Numbered from the stretch's first letter, positions 27,871 to 36,208 are shown. The stretch is 64,000 nucleotides of DNA from Flavobacterium galactosidilyticum (GCF_020911945.1 NZ_CP087135.1:1736001-1800000); one strand, 5' to 3'. Program-made: numbers and translations. The notes: generated by a model from the sequence alone, not told the origin.

Positions 27871-29226
27871 ATGGAAGCCCAAAGAATTAAAACATTTACT
27901 GAATTTCAGAAAGGTTTTATCGTTTGTTTGAAAATCAGCTTGATTTTTACGTTAGCATTTTCGGTGATACAAATGAATTTCGAACTGAAAAATGTAGCAA
28001 TGACCTTTTTAATAAGTGCAATGTATTCTTTTGGGATTGGTTTTGGGAATGGAATTATAAATGTACTTCTGGATAAAAAATGGGATTGGCTAGAGCAGAC
28101 TAATTTGAGAGTGTATTTTGGTTTAGTAACGACTATTTTGTACACTATCCCAGTTGTTTTGGCAGTTAACTATCTCATATTTGTAGTTTTTCAAGATTTA
28201 GATCCTTCCCAGTTTTTCAGTGAGAGAATGATTTTGGTACATCTTTTTTATATTATTTTATCGTTAGGTGTTTCGATTTTTATGCATGCCAGAAGTTTTA
28301 TGGTCAACTGGAAACAAGCTTCTAAAAAAGAGGTTATTGAGCATAAAATTATTGCTGGAACGGCTTCGGCTAAGTTTGAGAGCTTAAAAAACCAAATAGA
28401 TCCTCATTTTCTCTTTAATAGTTTGAATGTTTTAAGTTCATTAATCGAAGAAAATCCAGAAAATGCACAACGGTTTACAACTTCGTTATCCAAGATTTAT
28501 AGGTATGTTTTGGAGCAAAAAGACAAAGAATTGGTTTCGGTCGAAGAGGAACTGGCTTTCGCCAAAACCTATATGAATTTATTGAAAATGCGTTTTGAGA
28601 ACAGTTTGTTTTATGAAATGCCGCCAACTACCATCAGTACTGAAGCTAAGGTTGTTCCGCTTTCTTTGCAGCTATTATTAGAGAATACGGTAAAACACAA
28701 TGTGGTTAGTGAAAAAAGACCATTGCACATTCGGATTTATGTGGAGGGCGATTATCTGGCTGTTCAAAATGAGTATCAAAAGAAAGAAGTTTTGCAGGAA
28801 CGACAGGGTGTAGGCTTGCAAAATATTATCAATCGATACGGAATTGTAACCAATAGAAAAGTACTGATTATCCAAAAAGAACAAACATTTACGGTCAAAA
28901 TACCAATGCTAACAAAACAAATATCAGTTATGGAAATAGCAGCAGATTACAGTGAAAAAAACGCATATTACAAAGCCAAAAAGAGAGTGGAAGAATTGAA
29001 AGGATTTTACGGAAACTTAATTTCATATTGCATTGTCATTCCTATTTTAGTATTCATTAATTTAAGATTTTCACCTCAATTTCAATGGTTTTGGTTCTCT
29101 GCTGGAGGATGGGGATTTGGATTAACGATGCATGCATTCAAAGTTTTTGGATACAGTTCCAATTGGGAAGAAAGAAAAATTCAAGAAATTTTGCGTAAAG
29201 AGGAACAGAACCAAAACTGGAAATAA
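27871..29226 (+). CDS. LytS/YehU-type sensor histidine kinase with C-terminal 2TM domain
   Basis: 451 residues. Four hydrophobic helices fill residues 15-145. The His_kinase (LytS) block follows, with the phospho-acceptor His in IDPHFLFNSLNVLSSLI, and an ATPase part with LLENTVKHN (N box) and GVGLQNIINRYG (G box). The last 80 residues are a separate 2TM domain (AKKRVEELKGFYGNLISY, GGWGFGLTMHAFKVFG, NWEERKIQEI). The kinase-2TM fusion is known in Flavobacteriaceae. The downstream LytTR regulator at 30002 is its likely partner, with two small 2TM genes between. Confidence 0.92.
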   Translation: MEAQRIKTFTEFQKGFIVCLKISLIFTLAFSVIQMNFELKNVAMTFLISAMYSFGIGFGNGIINVLLDKKWDWLEQTNLRVYFGLVTTILYTIPVVLAVNYLIFVVFQDLDPSQFFSERMILVHLFYIILSLGVSIFMHARSFMVNWKQASKKEVIEHKIIAGTASAKFESLKNQIDPHFLFNSLNVLSSLIEENPENAQRFTTSLSKIYRYVLEQKDKELVSVEEELAFAKTYMNLLKMRFENSLFYEMPPTTISTEAKVVPLSLQLLLENTVKHNVVSEKRPLHIRIYVEGDYLAVQNEYQKKEVLQERQGVGLQNIINRYGIVTNRKVLIIQKEQTFTVKIPMLTKQISVMEIAADYSEKNAYYKAKKRVEELKGFYGNLISYCIVIPILVFINLRFSPQFQWFWFSAGGWGFGLTMHAFKVFGYSSNWEERKIQEILRKEEQNQNWK

Positions 29227-29270
29227 GAGTCAGAGCAACTTTAAACCTAGAAAAATTTAAATATAAAATC

Positions 29271-29582
29271 ATGTAAAATCCATATCATAATGAAGATCGC
29301 TATTTTAAAGCTAAGAAGCGAGTAGAAGAAATTAAAGGATTTTATGGGAATTTAATTTCTTATATAGTTGTTAATTTAGGGTTGTTGGTAATTAACTTAG
29401 TAACCTCTCCTAAGTATTTATGGTTTTTTTGGCCCATGTTAGGATGGGGAATAGGAGTGATTTTTCACGGAATGAAAGTTTTTAATTGTATGCCTTTCCT
29501 GGGGAAAGATTGGGAAGAACAAAAGATTAAAGAATTCATGGAGAAAGAAAAAGCAAACGAACAAAAAAGGAATTGGAGCTAA
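29271..29582 (+). pseudogene. Small 2TM-domain protein, second codon is a stop
   Basis: ATG at 29271 is followed directly by TAA, then the same frame continues without interruption as NPYHNEDRYFKAKKRVEEIKG and on through the 2TM signature (GFYGNLISY, GWGIGVIFHGMKVF, DWEEQKIKEFMEKE) to TAA at 29580. The family usually starts ME(N/K).., so a GAA to TAA change at codon 2 is the simple explanation. The first in-frame ATG after the lesion comes too late (about 29439) to keep the first helix. Whether a rare internal start rescues translation is unknown. It sits between the 2TM kinase and a second small 2TM gene. Confidence 0.78.
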
Positions 29583-29597
29583 TTTAATGCAAACACG

Positions 29598-29951
29598 ATG
29601 CGAAGAGACACACACAGCAAGTTCGACAATTATGATTTGGATGTTAATAATCCAGATGCACGTTACAATATGGCTTATAAAAGAGTAAAAAGAATTAAAG
29701 GATTTTATGTTCATTTATTAGTTTATATACTTGTAAATGCTTTCATGCTATTTTCTCATTTTAATAGGAGTAGGATTGGAGAGGAGGTTTTCTGGGAGTG
29801 GCAAACCTGGAATACAGTTTTCTTTTGGGGAACTGGATTAATAGCGCATGGTTTATCGGTTTTTGGAAAGAATATATTTTTTGGTTCTGATTGGGAGCAA
29901 AAGAAAATCCAAGAATTCATGGATAAAAATAAAGACAATAAATGGGAGTGA
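29598..29951 (+). CDS. Small 2TM-domain protein
   Basis: 117 residues with two hydrophobic helices separated by a short loop. The family's flanking motifs are present: YNMAYKRVKRIKGFYVHLLVY before helix 1 (cited in part as AYKRVKRIKGFY) and GTGLIAHGLSVFGKN then SDWEQKKIQEFMDK after helix 2. It is the third 2TM unit in a row after the kinase and the broken gene at 29271. Small 2TM proteins may associate with the kinase's own 2TM domain; that is inference. Confidence 0.85.
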   Translation: MRRDTHSKFDNYDLDVNNPDARYNMAYKRVKRIKGFYVHLLVYILVNAFMLFSHFNRSRIGEEVFWEWQTWNTVFFWGTGLIAHGLSVFGKNIFFGSDWEQKKIQEFMDKNKDNKWE

Positions 29952-30001
29952 TCCTAATTATCTATTGTTCCTAACCGTAACTTAATAATGAAAGATCAAC
30001 T

Positions 30002-30757
30002 ATGACCACAATAATAATAGAAGACGAGAAACCTGCCGCACGATTACTGCAAAGAAAATTACAAAAGCTAGACGTAGAAGTAGGAGTAATGCTGCACTCT
30101 GTTGAAGAGTCAATGGAATGGTTTACTGCAAATAAACATCCTGATTTAATTTTTCTTGATATTCAATTATCAGATGGGTTATCATTTGAAATTTTTGAAA
30201 ATATAGATATAAAAAGCGCCGTGATTTTTACAACTGCTTATGATGAATATGCATTGCGAGCATTCAAATTAAATAGCATTGATTATCTTTTAAAACCTAT
30301 TGATGAAGATGATTTGGAAGTGGCTGTTGCTAAATTTAAATCGCGATTGCCTCAGCAAGAAACGTTGCAATTGGATTTTGATCAAATCAAAAAAATGCTT
30401 TCGAATCCATTTGATAAAAATTACAAAAAACGTTTTACAGTTAAAATTGGTCAACATTTGAAAGTTATTCTAATCGAAGAAATAGAATGTTTTTTTAGTG
30501 AAAATAAGGGGACTTATTTGCACACTTTTGACAATAGAAATTTTTTGATCGAAACCACTTTGGAACTTTTAGAACAAGATTTGAATCCATTGGAATTCTT
30601 TAGAGTAAGCCGAAAATTCATAATTCCGTTGAAAGCTATTAAGGAAATTGTGGTCCATAGTAACTCTCGTTTGAAAGTTATTTTGCCCACTTATAAAGAG
30701 GAGGAAGTTATAATTAGTAGAGAAAAAGTGGTTGGTTTTAAAAAATGGATTGAGTGA
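30002..30757 (+). CDS. LytTR-family response regulator
   Basis: 251 residues. The receiver (1-120) has the acidic pair ED in IIIEDEKPAARLL, phospho-acceptor Asp in LIFLDIQLSDG, and the switch residues TTAYDEYALRAF and YLLKPI. The C-terminal half is a LytTR DNA-binding domain (RFTVKIGQHLKVI, CFFSENKGTYLHT, FFRVSRKFIIPLKAI). It probably receives phosphate from the LytS-type kinase four genes upstream. The target promoter is unknown; LytTR proteins bind pairs of short direct repeats. Confidence 0.93.
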   Translation: MTTIIIEDEKPAARLLQRKLQKLDVEVGVMLHSVEESMEWFTANKHPDLIFLDIQLSDGLSFEIFENIDIKSAVIFTTAYDEYALRAFKLNSIDYLLKPIDEDDLEVAVAKFKSRLPQQETLQLDFDQIKKMLSNPFDKNYKKRFTVKIGQHLKVILIEEIECFFSENKGTYLHTFDNRNFLIETTLELLEQDLNPLEFFRVSRKFIIPLKAIKEIVVHSNSRLKVILPTYKEEEVIISREKVVGFKKWIE

Positions 30758-30770
30758 TTTTAAAGCATGA

Positions 30771-30843
30771 AAAAACGGTCTTAAATGCCACTTTAAAATT
30801 CCTAATTTCTGGAATCTTTAATCGTTGCTTTAAGACCGTTTTT
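30771..30843. terminator. Long bidirectional hairpin between convergent LytTR and CsbD genes
   Basis: AAAAACGGTCTTAAA at 30771-30785 pairs perfectly with TTTAAGACCGTTTTT at 30829-30843. The 43-nt interior may itself fold. The A/T flanks give a U-tract on both strands, fitting a shared terminator for the two convergent genes. Confidence 0.75.
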
Positions 30844-30864
30844 AATTATTTATGAGGTACGAAA

Positions 30865-31047
30865 TTAATCAAACAATGATTTAATTTCTTTCTCTGTTTT
30901 ACCAATTTTTTGTTGCAGTTTTCCCCACATTTCATCTTCCTTACCTTCCTCAAATAGTAAGTCATCATCTGTTAAATCAGCATATTTCTGTTTAAGTTTA
31001 CCTTTAAACTCATTCCAGTTTCCTTTAATCTCTTTTGAATTTGGCAT
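30865..31047 (-). CDS. CsbD-family stress protein
   Basis: 60 residues, normal for the family. The signature is clear: [24 protein letters not shown] then [17 protein letters not shown] (both cited in part). CsbD proteins are small hydrophilic stress-induced proteins of unknown mechanism. Preceded by a TAAATTTG box and ended by the shared hairpin. Confidence 0.92.
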   Translation of the reverse strand: MPNSKEIKGNWNEFKGKLKQKYADLTDDDLLFEEGKEDEMWGKLQQKIGKTEKEIKSLFD

Positions 31048-31082
31048 AATGTTTAATTTTTAAATTACTAATTATTGTTTTA

Positions 31083-31090
31083 CAAATTTA
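31083..31090 (-). promoter_or_regulatory. Putative -7 box of the csbD-like gene
   Basis: TAAATTTG on the minus strand fits TAnnTTTG and lies 35 nt upstream of the ATG at 31047. Confidence 0.5.
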
Positions 31091-31263
31091 AAGAGTTAGT
31101 AAAGATAAGTTGTTACATAATTAGGAGTTATAATTGTATAATTAATAGGCAGTTATGATTTATTGAGTCTTTTTAGTCTTGAACTGACTAAGAATGTAAA
31201 GTTCTTTAAGTGTTTGATTTTTAATTAAATAAATAGGTGTTATAAATTCTCTCTATACTGCAT

Positions 31264-32037
31264 TTATACCCTAAAAACAGTTTTCCTAATGCCGATTAAA
31301 ACAAAAATAAGTGAAGTGTATATTATGAAAAGCGGAATAATATATTCGATTAAATTTAAGGGCAGCATGATGGCAATAATCAGCAATTGAAAGCCTAATC
31401 CATAAATACTTACAAGTGTCATAAACCAATTAGGTAAAGTTTTTACTTTATAAGCGTCCTTATCCAAAGTGTGAATTATTTTATCAAATGCTCCATAAAA
31501 AATTGTGTATATTTGAAATAAAATATCAACTGATTTTTGAGTTTCTCCGGGTAAAGCACGAGGTGATTCATCTTCAAAAATCTTGCTGGTTTTGTCTCCA
31601 CCAACGGATAGATTTCTTAAAATAACATAGTAATAATTGTATAAAGTTCCTTGTAATTGAATGCCGATAAAAGCTAGAAATGCGAACCAAATATTCGTTT
31701 TTGAAACATAGCAAATGGTCATTAAAAACAAAAAATTAAGAATGATGTCAAACACGCTATCAAGATATCTTCCTGTGTAGGAAGGTGTCTTTTTTATTCT
31801 TGCTAATTCTCCATCAGCAGCATCTATGATAGATTTTAGAACGATAAAAATAGCAGCTAGTAAGTACTGATTTTGCAGTATAAAGTAAATAGCAATCAAT
31901 CCACAAACCCCAAAAACAAGCGTAACATGAATAGGAGTAAAGCGCGTATTTTTAAGTTGATTAGCAATAAAAGTTCCTATTGGTCTTCCGTAATCGGATA
32001 AATCTAAAAATTTATCTTGAGCTGCAAGTTTAGACAT
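31264..32037 (-). CDS. CDP-alcohol phosphatidyltransferase family protein
   Basis: 257 residues, six hydrophobic helices. The catalytic signature DG(x)2AR(x)8G(x)3D(x)3D is complete in DGELARIKKTPSYTGRYLDSVFD (cited here by its parts DGELAR, GRYLDSVFD). It joins a CDP-activated lipid to an alcohol head group in the membrane. The acceptor cannot be read; phosphatidylserine, phosphatidylglycerol and inositol-type enzymes share this motif. The gene stands alone. Confidence 0.9.
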   Translation of the reverse strand: MSKLAAQDKFLDLSDYGRPIGTFIANQLKNTRFTPIHVTLVFGVCGLIAIYFILQNQYLLAAIFIVLKSIIDAADGELARIKKTPSYTGRYLDSVFDIILNFLFLMTICYVSKTNIWFAFLAFIGIQLQGTLYNYYYVILRNLSVGGDKTSKIFEDESPRALPGETQKSVDILFQIYTIFYGAFDKIIHTLDKDAYKVKTLPNWFMTLVSIYGLGFQLLIIAIMLPLNLIEYIIPLFIIYTSLIFVLIGIRKTVFRV

Positions 32038-32129
32038 TTAAGTTTATAAACAAAGAAATGCGACAATATAGTCAGGTATTATTTTATTCGCTCTAAATCA
32101 GCAAAAGATTGATTTTGAATCACAACGTT

Positions 32130-33149
32130 TTATTTTGATAAACGGTGCAATGTAAACGTCATGGCTGACAGTAAAAAGAAAGCCATTATTTGGTGTACAA
32201 GTCCCAGCCATAACGGAACGCTATACAATAAAGTAAAAACTCCTAAAATGAATTGTAAAAACACAAATATTAGTAAGGTATTAATTCCTCTTTTCTGTAA
32301 AGTAGTTAGCATGTATTTTTTACTTCTAATGTATAGAGCAATGATTAATCCCACTACAAAATAAGCCATTGTTCTATGAACAAATTGCACACCACTTTTT
32401 CCTTCAACAAGATTAAGGAATAGTGTTTTTTGCTCTATGAAAACACTATCATGAATAAACTGTCCATCACTCATTAATGGCCAATGATTGTGTATTAAAC
32501 CAGCATTTAATCCAGCAACAAAACCACCATAAATAATTTGTATCAATAAAAAGACTAATGCAACACGTGCTAGATTTCGCAATGGCACTATAACCTGAAT
32601 TTTATTTGGATAAATTAAATCTAACGCAACCCAAAGTGTATAAGCAAAGGTTATAAAGGCAAAAGTTAAGTGCAATGACAATCTGAAATGGCTTACATCA
32701 GGATTATCAATTAATCCGCTTCGTACCATAAACCAACCTAGGAATCCTTGAAAAGCTCCCATAAAAAGTAAAACCACACATTTTTTGATCGTTGCACTTG
32801 ATAGTTGTTTTTTAAACAAGAAATATACAAATGGAATTATGAATACTAAACCAATAATTCTACCGATGAAACGGTGAAACCATTCCCAGAAATAGATAAA
32901 TTTGTAATCACTAAGTGTAAAATCATTGTGGATATTGATTTTCTGATATTCAGGAAATTTTTTGTATTCTTCAAAAGTCTGAATCCACTTTGCTTCTGTA
33001 AGTGGCGGAAAAGTATCAGTTACTAAATGCCAGTCGGTCATGGAAAGTCCGGAGTTTGTTAAACGAGTAATTCCGCCTACTACGACCATTATAAAAAGTA
33101 ATATACAACCTGAAAGTAGCCAATAAATGACTGATTTGTTATTTTTCAT
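32130..33149 (-). CDS. ctaA: Heme A synthase (CtaA/COX15)
   Basis: 339 residues with eight hydrophobic helices. Motifs: GGITRLTNSGLSMTDW after helix 1, the heme-ligand histidine regions FYFWEWFHRFIGR-like (read here EWFHRFIGRI), LSLHLTFAF, VHRTMAYF and LVHQIMAFF. It oxidises the C8 methyl of heme O to make heme A for aa3-type oxidases. This implies the organism has an aa3-type terminal oxidase in addition to the cbb3 oxidase encoded later in the window. Confidence 0.94.
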   Translation of the reverse strand: MKNNKSVIYWLLSGCILLFIMVVVGGITRLTNSGLSMTDWHLVTDTFPPLTEAKWIQTFEEYKKFPEYQKINIHNDFTLSDYKFIYFWEWFHRFIGRIIGLVFIIPFVYFLFKKQLSSATIKKCVVLLFMGAFQGFLGWFMVRSGLIDNPDVSHFRLSLHLTFAFITFAYTLWVALDLIYPNKIQVIVPLRNLARVALVFLLIQIIYGGFVAGLNAGLIHNHWPLMSDGQFIHDSVFIEQKTLFLNLVEGKSGVQFVHRTMAYFVVGLIIALYIRSKKYMLTTLQKRGINTLLIFVFLQFILGVFTLLYSVPLWLGLVHQIMAFFLLSAMTFTLHRLSK

Positions 33150-33180
33150 TATATTATACTGTTGGGAAATTTTGAGGATA

Positions 33181-33449
33181 TTATCTTGTGTAACAGATGT
33201 CTAGGACTGTAATTTGAGTTGCGGAAATAATATAAATCAATTCAAAATGAGTAACATTTTTATTCTGACGTTTATTATATCAGTAGGCTTTCCTATTTCG
33301 TTTAGAAAAGAAACCTGATTTAGTGCTTCATAAAATAATATATATAATTTATTACTGTAAGTCCTTGATTTATTTCTTTTGTTCCAATAATCAAAAATGT
33401 TTTTTCTTGAAGTTCTAGCATTAGTTGACCATTTAATTATTATAGCCAT
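33181..33449 (-). pseudogene. ParE/RelE-type toxin gene, frameshifted near its 3' end
   Basis: From ATG at 33449 the frame reads MAIIIKWSTNARTSRKNIFDYW then NKLYILFYEALNQV and NVRIKM, the ParE/RelE fold, and stops early after LLILN (70 residues). After codon 68 or so, shifting by two bases (equivalent to a one-base deletion) restores THFELIYIISATQITVLDICYTR and a stop at 33181, giving the normal length near 89 residues with the expected last two beta strands. The start overlaps the stop of the antitoxin gene. Loss of the C-terminal strands should abolish toxicity. Sequence error is possible. Confidence 0.78.
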
Positions 33450-33619
33450 GCTTGGATTTCTTTATTGGCTTGTTCATCAGAAATACATTCCCCATTTTTA
33501 TATTGTTCCAAAGCAATTTCTATTCTTTTCCTTTGATCAGGAGTGAAAATATAAATATCATCATCTTCAATAGAGCAAATGCCTTTTATCAATTCTGTTT
33601 TTAATTCAGCACTATTCAT
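33440..33619 (-). CDS. Antitoxin of a ParE/RelE-type toxin-antitoxin pair
   Basis: 59 residues, intact. It starts MNSAELKTELIKGI and contains TPDQRKRIEIALEQYKNGECISDEQANKEIQAWL at the C-terminus (cited in part: ALEQYKNGECIS, ANKEIQAWL). The layout of a hydrophilic N-terminal half and a 'GxxxSxEEaxxeIxxWl' end is typical of the small antitoxins that precede ParE toxins in Bacteroidota. Its stop overlaps the toxin start by 10 nt, the usual arrangement for coupled translation. Confidence 0.8.
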   Translation of the reverse strand: MNSAELKTELIKGICSIEDDDIYIFTPDQRKRIEIALEQYKNGECISDEQANKEIQAWL

Positions 33620-33676
33620 AGCTTTATTTTTTATGTAAAATTAATGAAATCCAATTGAATTAATATAGAACAGTAG

Positions 33677-35092
33677 TTAAACTTTAACCAATCCCATTTT
33701 CGCTCCTTTTTTCAACACAAAGTCGTAAGCAGCTTTATATTCGTTGGGGATTTCCCCCTCTAAAATTGCTTCTTTTACAGCTTCTTTTAGCATACCAATT
33801 TCCTTTGATGGTTGTAAGTTGAAAATGACCATGATTTCCTCTCCCGAAATTGGTGGTTGAAAATTACGAACTTGATCGCGCTCTTCAACTTCCACAATTT
33901 TCTTACGAACAATTTCAAAATTGTTATGGTATTTTTTAAATTTACTCGGGTTCTTAGTAGTAATATCTGCCTCACACAATGTCATTAAATGCTCTACATC
34001 TTCACCAGCATCAAAAACCAAACGACGTACAGCAGAATCTGTAACAGTATCTTGTGATAATACGATTGGTCTTGAACTCATCATGACCATTTTTTGCACA
34101 AATTTCATTTTGTGATTCAAAGGCATGTGTAAACGTTCGAATATTTTTTTGGCCATTTTACCGCCTAAAAACTCGTGACCGTGAAAGGTCCAACCTTGTT
34201 TTTTATTAAAACGTTTGGTTGGCGCTTTTCCAATGTCATGTAATAACGCTGACCAACGCAACCAAACATCATTAGTGTTCGGGCAAATATTGTCAACCAC
34301 TTCTAGCGTGTGATAAAAATTATTTTTGTGCGTGTGTCCTTCAATTTCTTCTACTTGATTCAAAGCGGTCAATTCAGGAAGTATAATATCCAAAAGTCCT
34401 GTTTTAAACAATAATAAAAAACCAATAGAAGGTTTGTCCGTTGAAAGGATTTTATTCAGTTCCTCTACAATACGTTCTCCGGAAATAATTTTAATACGTT
34501 CCGCATTTTTTGCAATTGATTGTAATGAATTCTCTTCGATTTCAAAATTCAATTGATTAGCAAAACGAATTCCTCGCAACATGCGCAACGGATCGTCAGA
34601 GAAAGTAATGTCTGGATCCAGCGGTGTTTTTATTACTTTATTCTCTAAGTCGGCTAAACCATCAAATGGATCAGATAATTCTCCAAAGTTATTTGGGTTT
34701 AATGATAATGCCAATGCATTTATAGTAAAATCGCGTCTATTTTGATCGTCTTCAAGAGTTCCGTTTTCAACAACAGGATTCCGACTTTCAAAATGATAGG
34801 ATTCTTTTCGAGCGCCTACAAATTCAATTTCAGTATCTTCAAAACGCAACATCGCAGTGCCGTACGTTTTGAAAACTTGTACTTTTGGTTTTTTAGGAAG
34901 CAATTGAGATACTTTCAAAGCCAATTCGATTCCGCTACCAACAGCAACGATGTCAATGTCTTTTTTGAAGTCTCTTTTCAAAAGTAAATCTCGTACGAAA
35001 CCACCAATTACATAACTATCAATGTTAAGTTCTTGAGAAGCTTGAGAAATAACTTCGAATATTTTATTATTTAATGCTGATTTGTAGTTCAT
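33677..35092 (-). CDS. cca: CCA tRNA nucleotidyltransferase with HD domain
   Basis: 471 residues. The class II nucleotidyltransferase head is at the N-terminus: GGFVRDLLLKRDFKKDIDIV (G-G-x-V-R-D and the metal pair DxD), then RRDFTINALAL and RGIRFANQLNFEIE. An HD module at about 260-330 has the pair in WSALLHDIGKAPT. It adds or repairs the CCA end of tRNAs; the HD part may remove 2',3'-cyclic phosphates. A GxxExxY gene flanked by repeats lies immediately upstream. Confidence 0.94.
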   Translation of the reverse strand: MNYKSALNNKIFEVISQASQELNIDSYVIGGFVRDLLLKRDFKKDIDIVAVGSGIELALKVSQLLPKKPKVQVFKTYGTAMLRFEDTEIEFVGARKESYHFESRNPVVENGTLEDDQNRRDFTINALALSLNPNNFGELSDPFDGLADLENKVIKTPLDPDITFSDDPLRMLRGIRFANQLNFEIEENSLQSIAKNAERIKIISGERIVEELNKILSTDKPSIGFLLLFKTGLLDIILPELTALNQVEEIEGHTHKNNFYHTLEVVDNICPNTNDVWLRWSALLHDIGKAPTKRFNKKQGWTFHGHEFLGGKMAKKIFERLHMPLNHKMKFVQKMVMMSSRPIVLSQDTVTDSAVRRLVFDAGEDVEHLMTLCEADITTKNPSKFKKYHNNFEIVRKKIVEVEERDQVRNFQPPISGEEIMVIFNLQPSKEIGMLKEAVKEAILEGEIPNEYKAAYDFVLKKGAKMGLVKV

Positions 35093-35100
35093 AAGTTTCT

Positions 35101-35120
35101 ACCGCAGATTCGCAGATTTT
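35101..35120 (+). repeat. Left copy of the inverted repeat bracketing the GxxExxY gene
   Basis: The 20-bp element accgcagattcgcagatttt lies just beyond the stop of the GxxExxY gene and is the exact reverse complement of the copy at 35520-35539. It falls 8 bp before the start codon of cca. Confidence 0.9.
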
Positions 35121-35121
35121 T

Positions 35122-35505
35122 TTATTTTTTTGTGCGAACAATTCGTTTGTACTCTAAAGAAGCCGAATTAAAATTAGCTAATAGTGCTAATTCATTATCG
35201 GAGACTTTTAGATAGTTTAAACATTGATTATAATTACTATTATTGAAGCAATCTAAAGTTTTTATTTCTAAAATTATTGAATTATAAAGTACAAAATCAG
35301 CATAAAATTGATGCTTCAAAATTGTGTTTTTATACTTTACTGAATATATTTTTTCTCTTTCGTATGGGATTTTATTTTCGTTAAATTCATATTCTAAAGC
35401 ATCTTTATACACTATTTCGGAAAAACCTTTTCGAAGATTTTTATGTACTTCAAATAGAACGCCAATTATTTTGTAAGTTTCGTCAGTAGATAAATATTCT
35501 TCCAT
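35122..35505 (-). CDS. GxxExxY protein
   Basis: 127 residues. The name-giving motif is GFSEIVY (about residues 27-33) in the context HKNLRKGFSEIVYKDALEYEF. The core has a PD-(D/E)xK-like arrangement: FYADFVLYNSIILEIKTLD (D...ExK). The family is common and patchily distributed in Bacteroidota and has no established function; a nuclease-like fold is likely by inference. The gene lies exactly between two inverted copies of a 20-bp repeat, a third related copy lying just outside, which suggests it moves or is maintained as a cassette. Confidence 0.88.
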   Translation of the reverse strand: MEEYLSTDETYKIIGVLFEVHKNLRKGFSEIVYKDALEYEFNENKIPYEREKIYSVKYKNTILKHQFYADFVLYNSIILEIKTLDCFNNSNYNQCLNYLKVSDNELALLANFNSASLEYKRIVRTKK

Positions 35506-35519
35506 TTATAATTAATTTA

Positions 35520-35539
35520 AAAATCTGCGAATCTGCGGT
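35520..35539 (-). repeat. Right copy of the inverted repeat bracketing the GxxExxY gene
   Basis: Exact reverse complement of 35101-35120, 14 bp upstream of the GxxExxY start codon. The two copies are 399 bp apart and enclose only this gene. Confidence 0.9.
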
Positions 35540-35567
35540 GATAATAATGAATCTGAAGCTAAAAAAT

Positions 35568-35585
35568 AATTTGCGAATTTGCGGT
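35568..35585 (-). repeat. Third, diverged copy of the same repeat
   Basis: aatttgcgaatttgcggt is a direct repeat of the right copy with two C to T differences. It lies 5 bp from the stop codon of the Sua5 gene. A direct duplicate next to the cassette could be a trace of an earlier event. Confidence 0.7.
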
Positions 35586-35590
35586 AAAAA

Positions 35591-36157
35591 CTATTTTCGA
35601 ATGATTTTCACCTGAGAATCGCTTGTCAATTTTATAATTGTCGAGGGTTTTCCTGCAATTTTATTGTGGTGCAAATTTACAACATAGTCTACACCATTTA
35701 TAATTTCAGGACTAATTTCTTTGAAACTTTTTGGGGTAGGTTGCCCTGAAATATTAGCTGAAGTAGACACTAATGGCTTTTTCATTTTCTCTAATAATTT
35801 AAAACAAAAATCCTCTTTCACGATTCTAACAGCCAAAGTTTGATCTGCAGCTATTAAATTTTGCGCTACGTTTCTTGGTTTGTCTAAAACAAGAGTAGTT
35901 GGGTTTTCAGCTAAATCAATGATTTGCCAAGCAACTTCTGGAATATCTTTGAATACATTGTATAGCATTTTCTCACCATTCATCAAGACGATCATGCTTT
36001 GCGTTTCGGCTCTTTTCTTGAGTTTATATATTTTGGCTACAGCTTCAGGATTAGTAGCATCACAGCCAATTCCCCAAACTGTATCTGTAGGATAAAGGAT
36101 AATTCCGCCTTCTTTTATGATTTCGAATGCTTTATGCACTTCTTCGTTAATATTCAT
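35591..36157 (-). CDS. L-threonylcarbamoyladenylate synthase (Sua5/YwlC/YrdC family)
   Basis: 188 residues from ATG at 36157 (MNINEEVHKAF), chosen over an in-frame ATG six codons earlier because the -7 promoter box sits just upstream. Motifs: GGIILYPTDTVWGIGCDATN (cited in part as YPTDTVWGIGCD), KLKKRAETQSMIVL, and LAVRIV with STSANISGQPTP. It makes threonylcarbamoyl-AMP for the t6A37 tRNA modification. Short form without the Sua5 C-terminal domain. Confidence 0.93.
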   Translation of the reverse strand: MNINEEVHKAFEIIKEGGIILYPTDTVWGIGCDATNPEAVAKIYKLKKRAETQSMIVLMNGEKMLYNVFKDIPEVAWQIIDLAENPTTLVLDKPRNVAQNLIAADQTLAVRIVKEDFCFKLLEKMKKPLVSTSANISGQPTPKSFKEISPEIINGVDYVVNLHHNKIAGKPSTIIKLTSDSQVKIIRK

Positions 36158-36172
36158 GTTTTTAAATTTGTG

Positions 36173-36180
36173 CAAATATA
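36173..36180 (-). promoter_or_regulatory. Putative -7 box of the Sua5 gene
   Basis: TATATTTG on the minus strand, 15 nt from the chosen ATG at 36157. It lies back-to-back with a plus-strand box at 36209, 28 bp away, so the two divergent promoters share their upstream region. Confidence 0.6.
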
Positions 36181-36208
36181 AAGCAATTTTTAATTATCAC
36201 GTTTTTGT

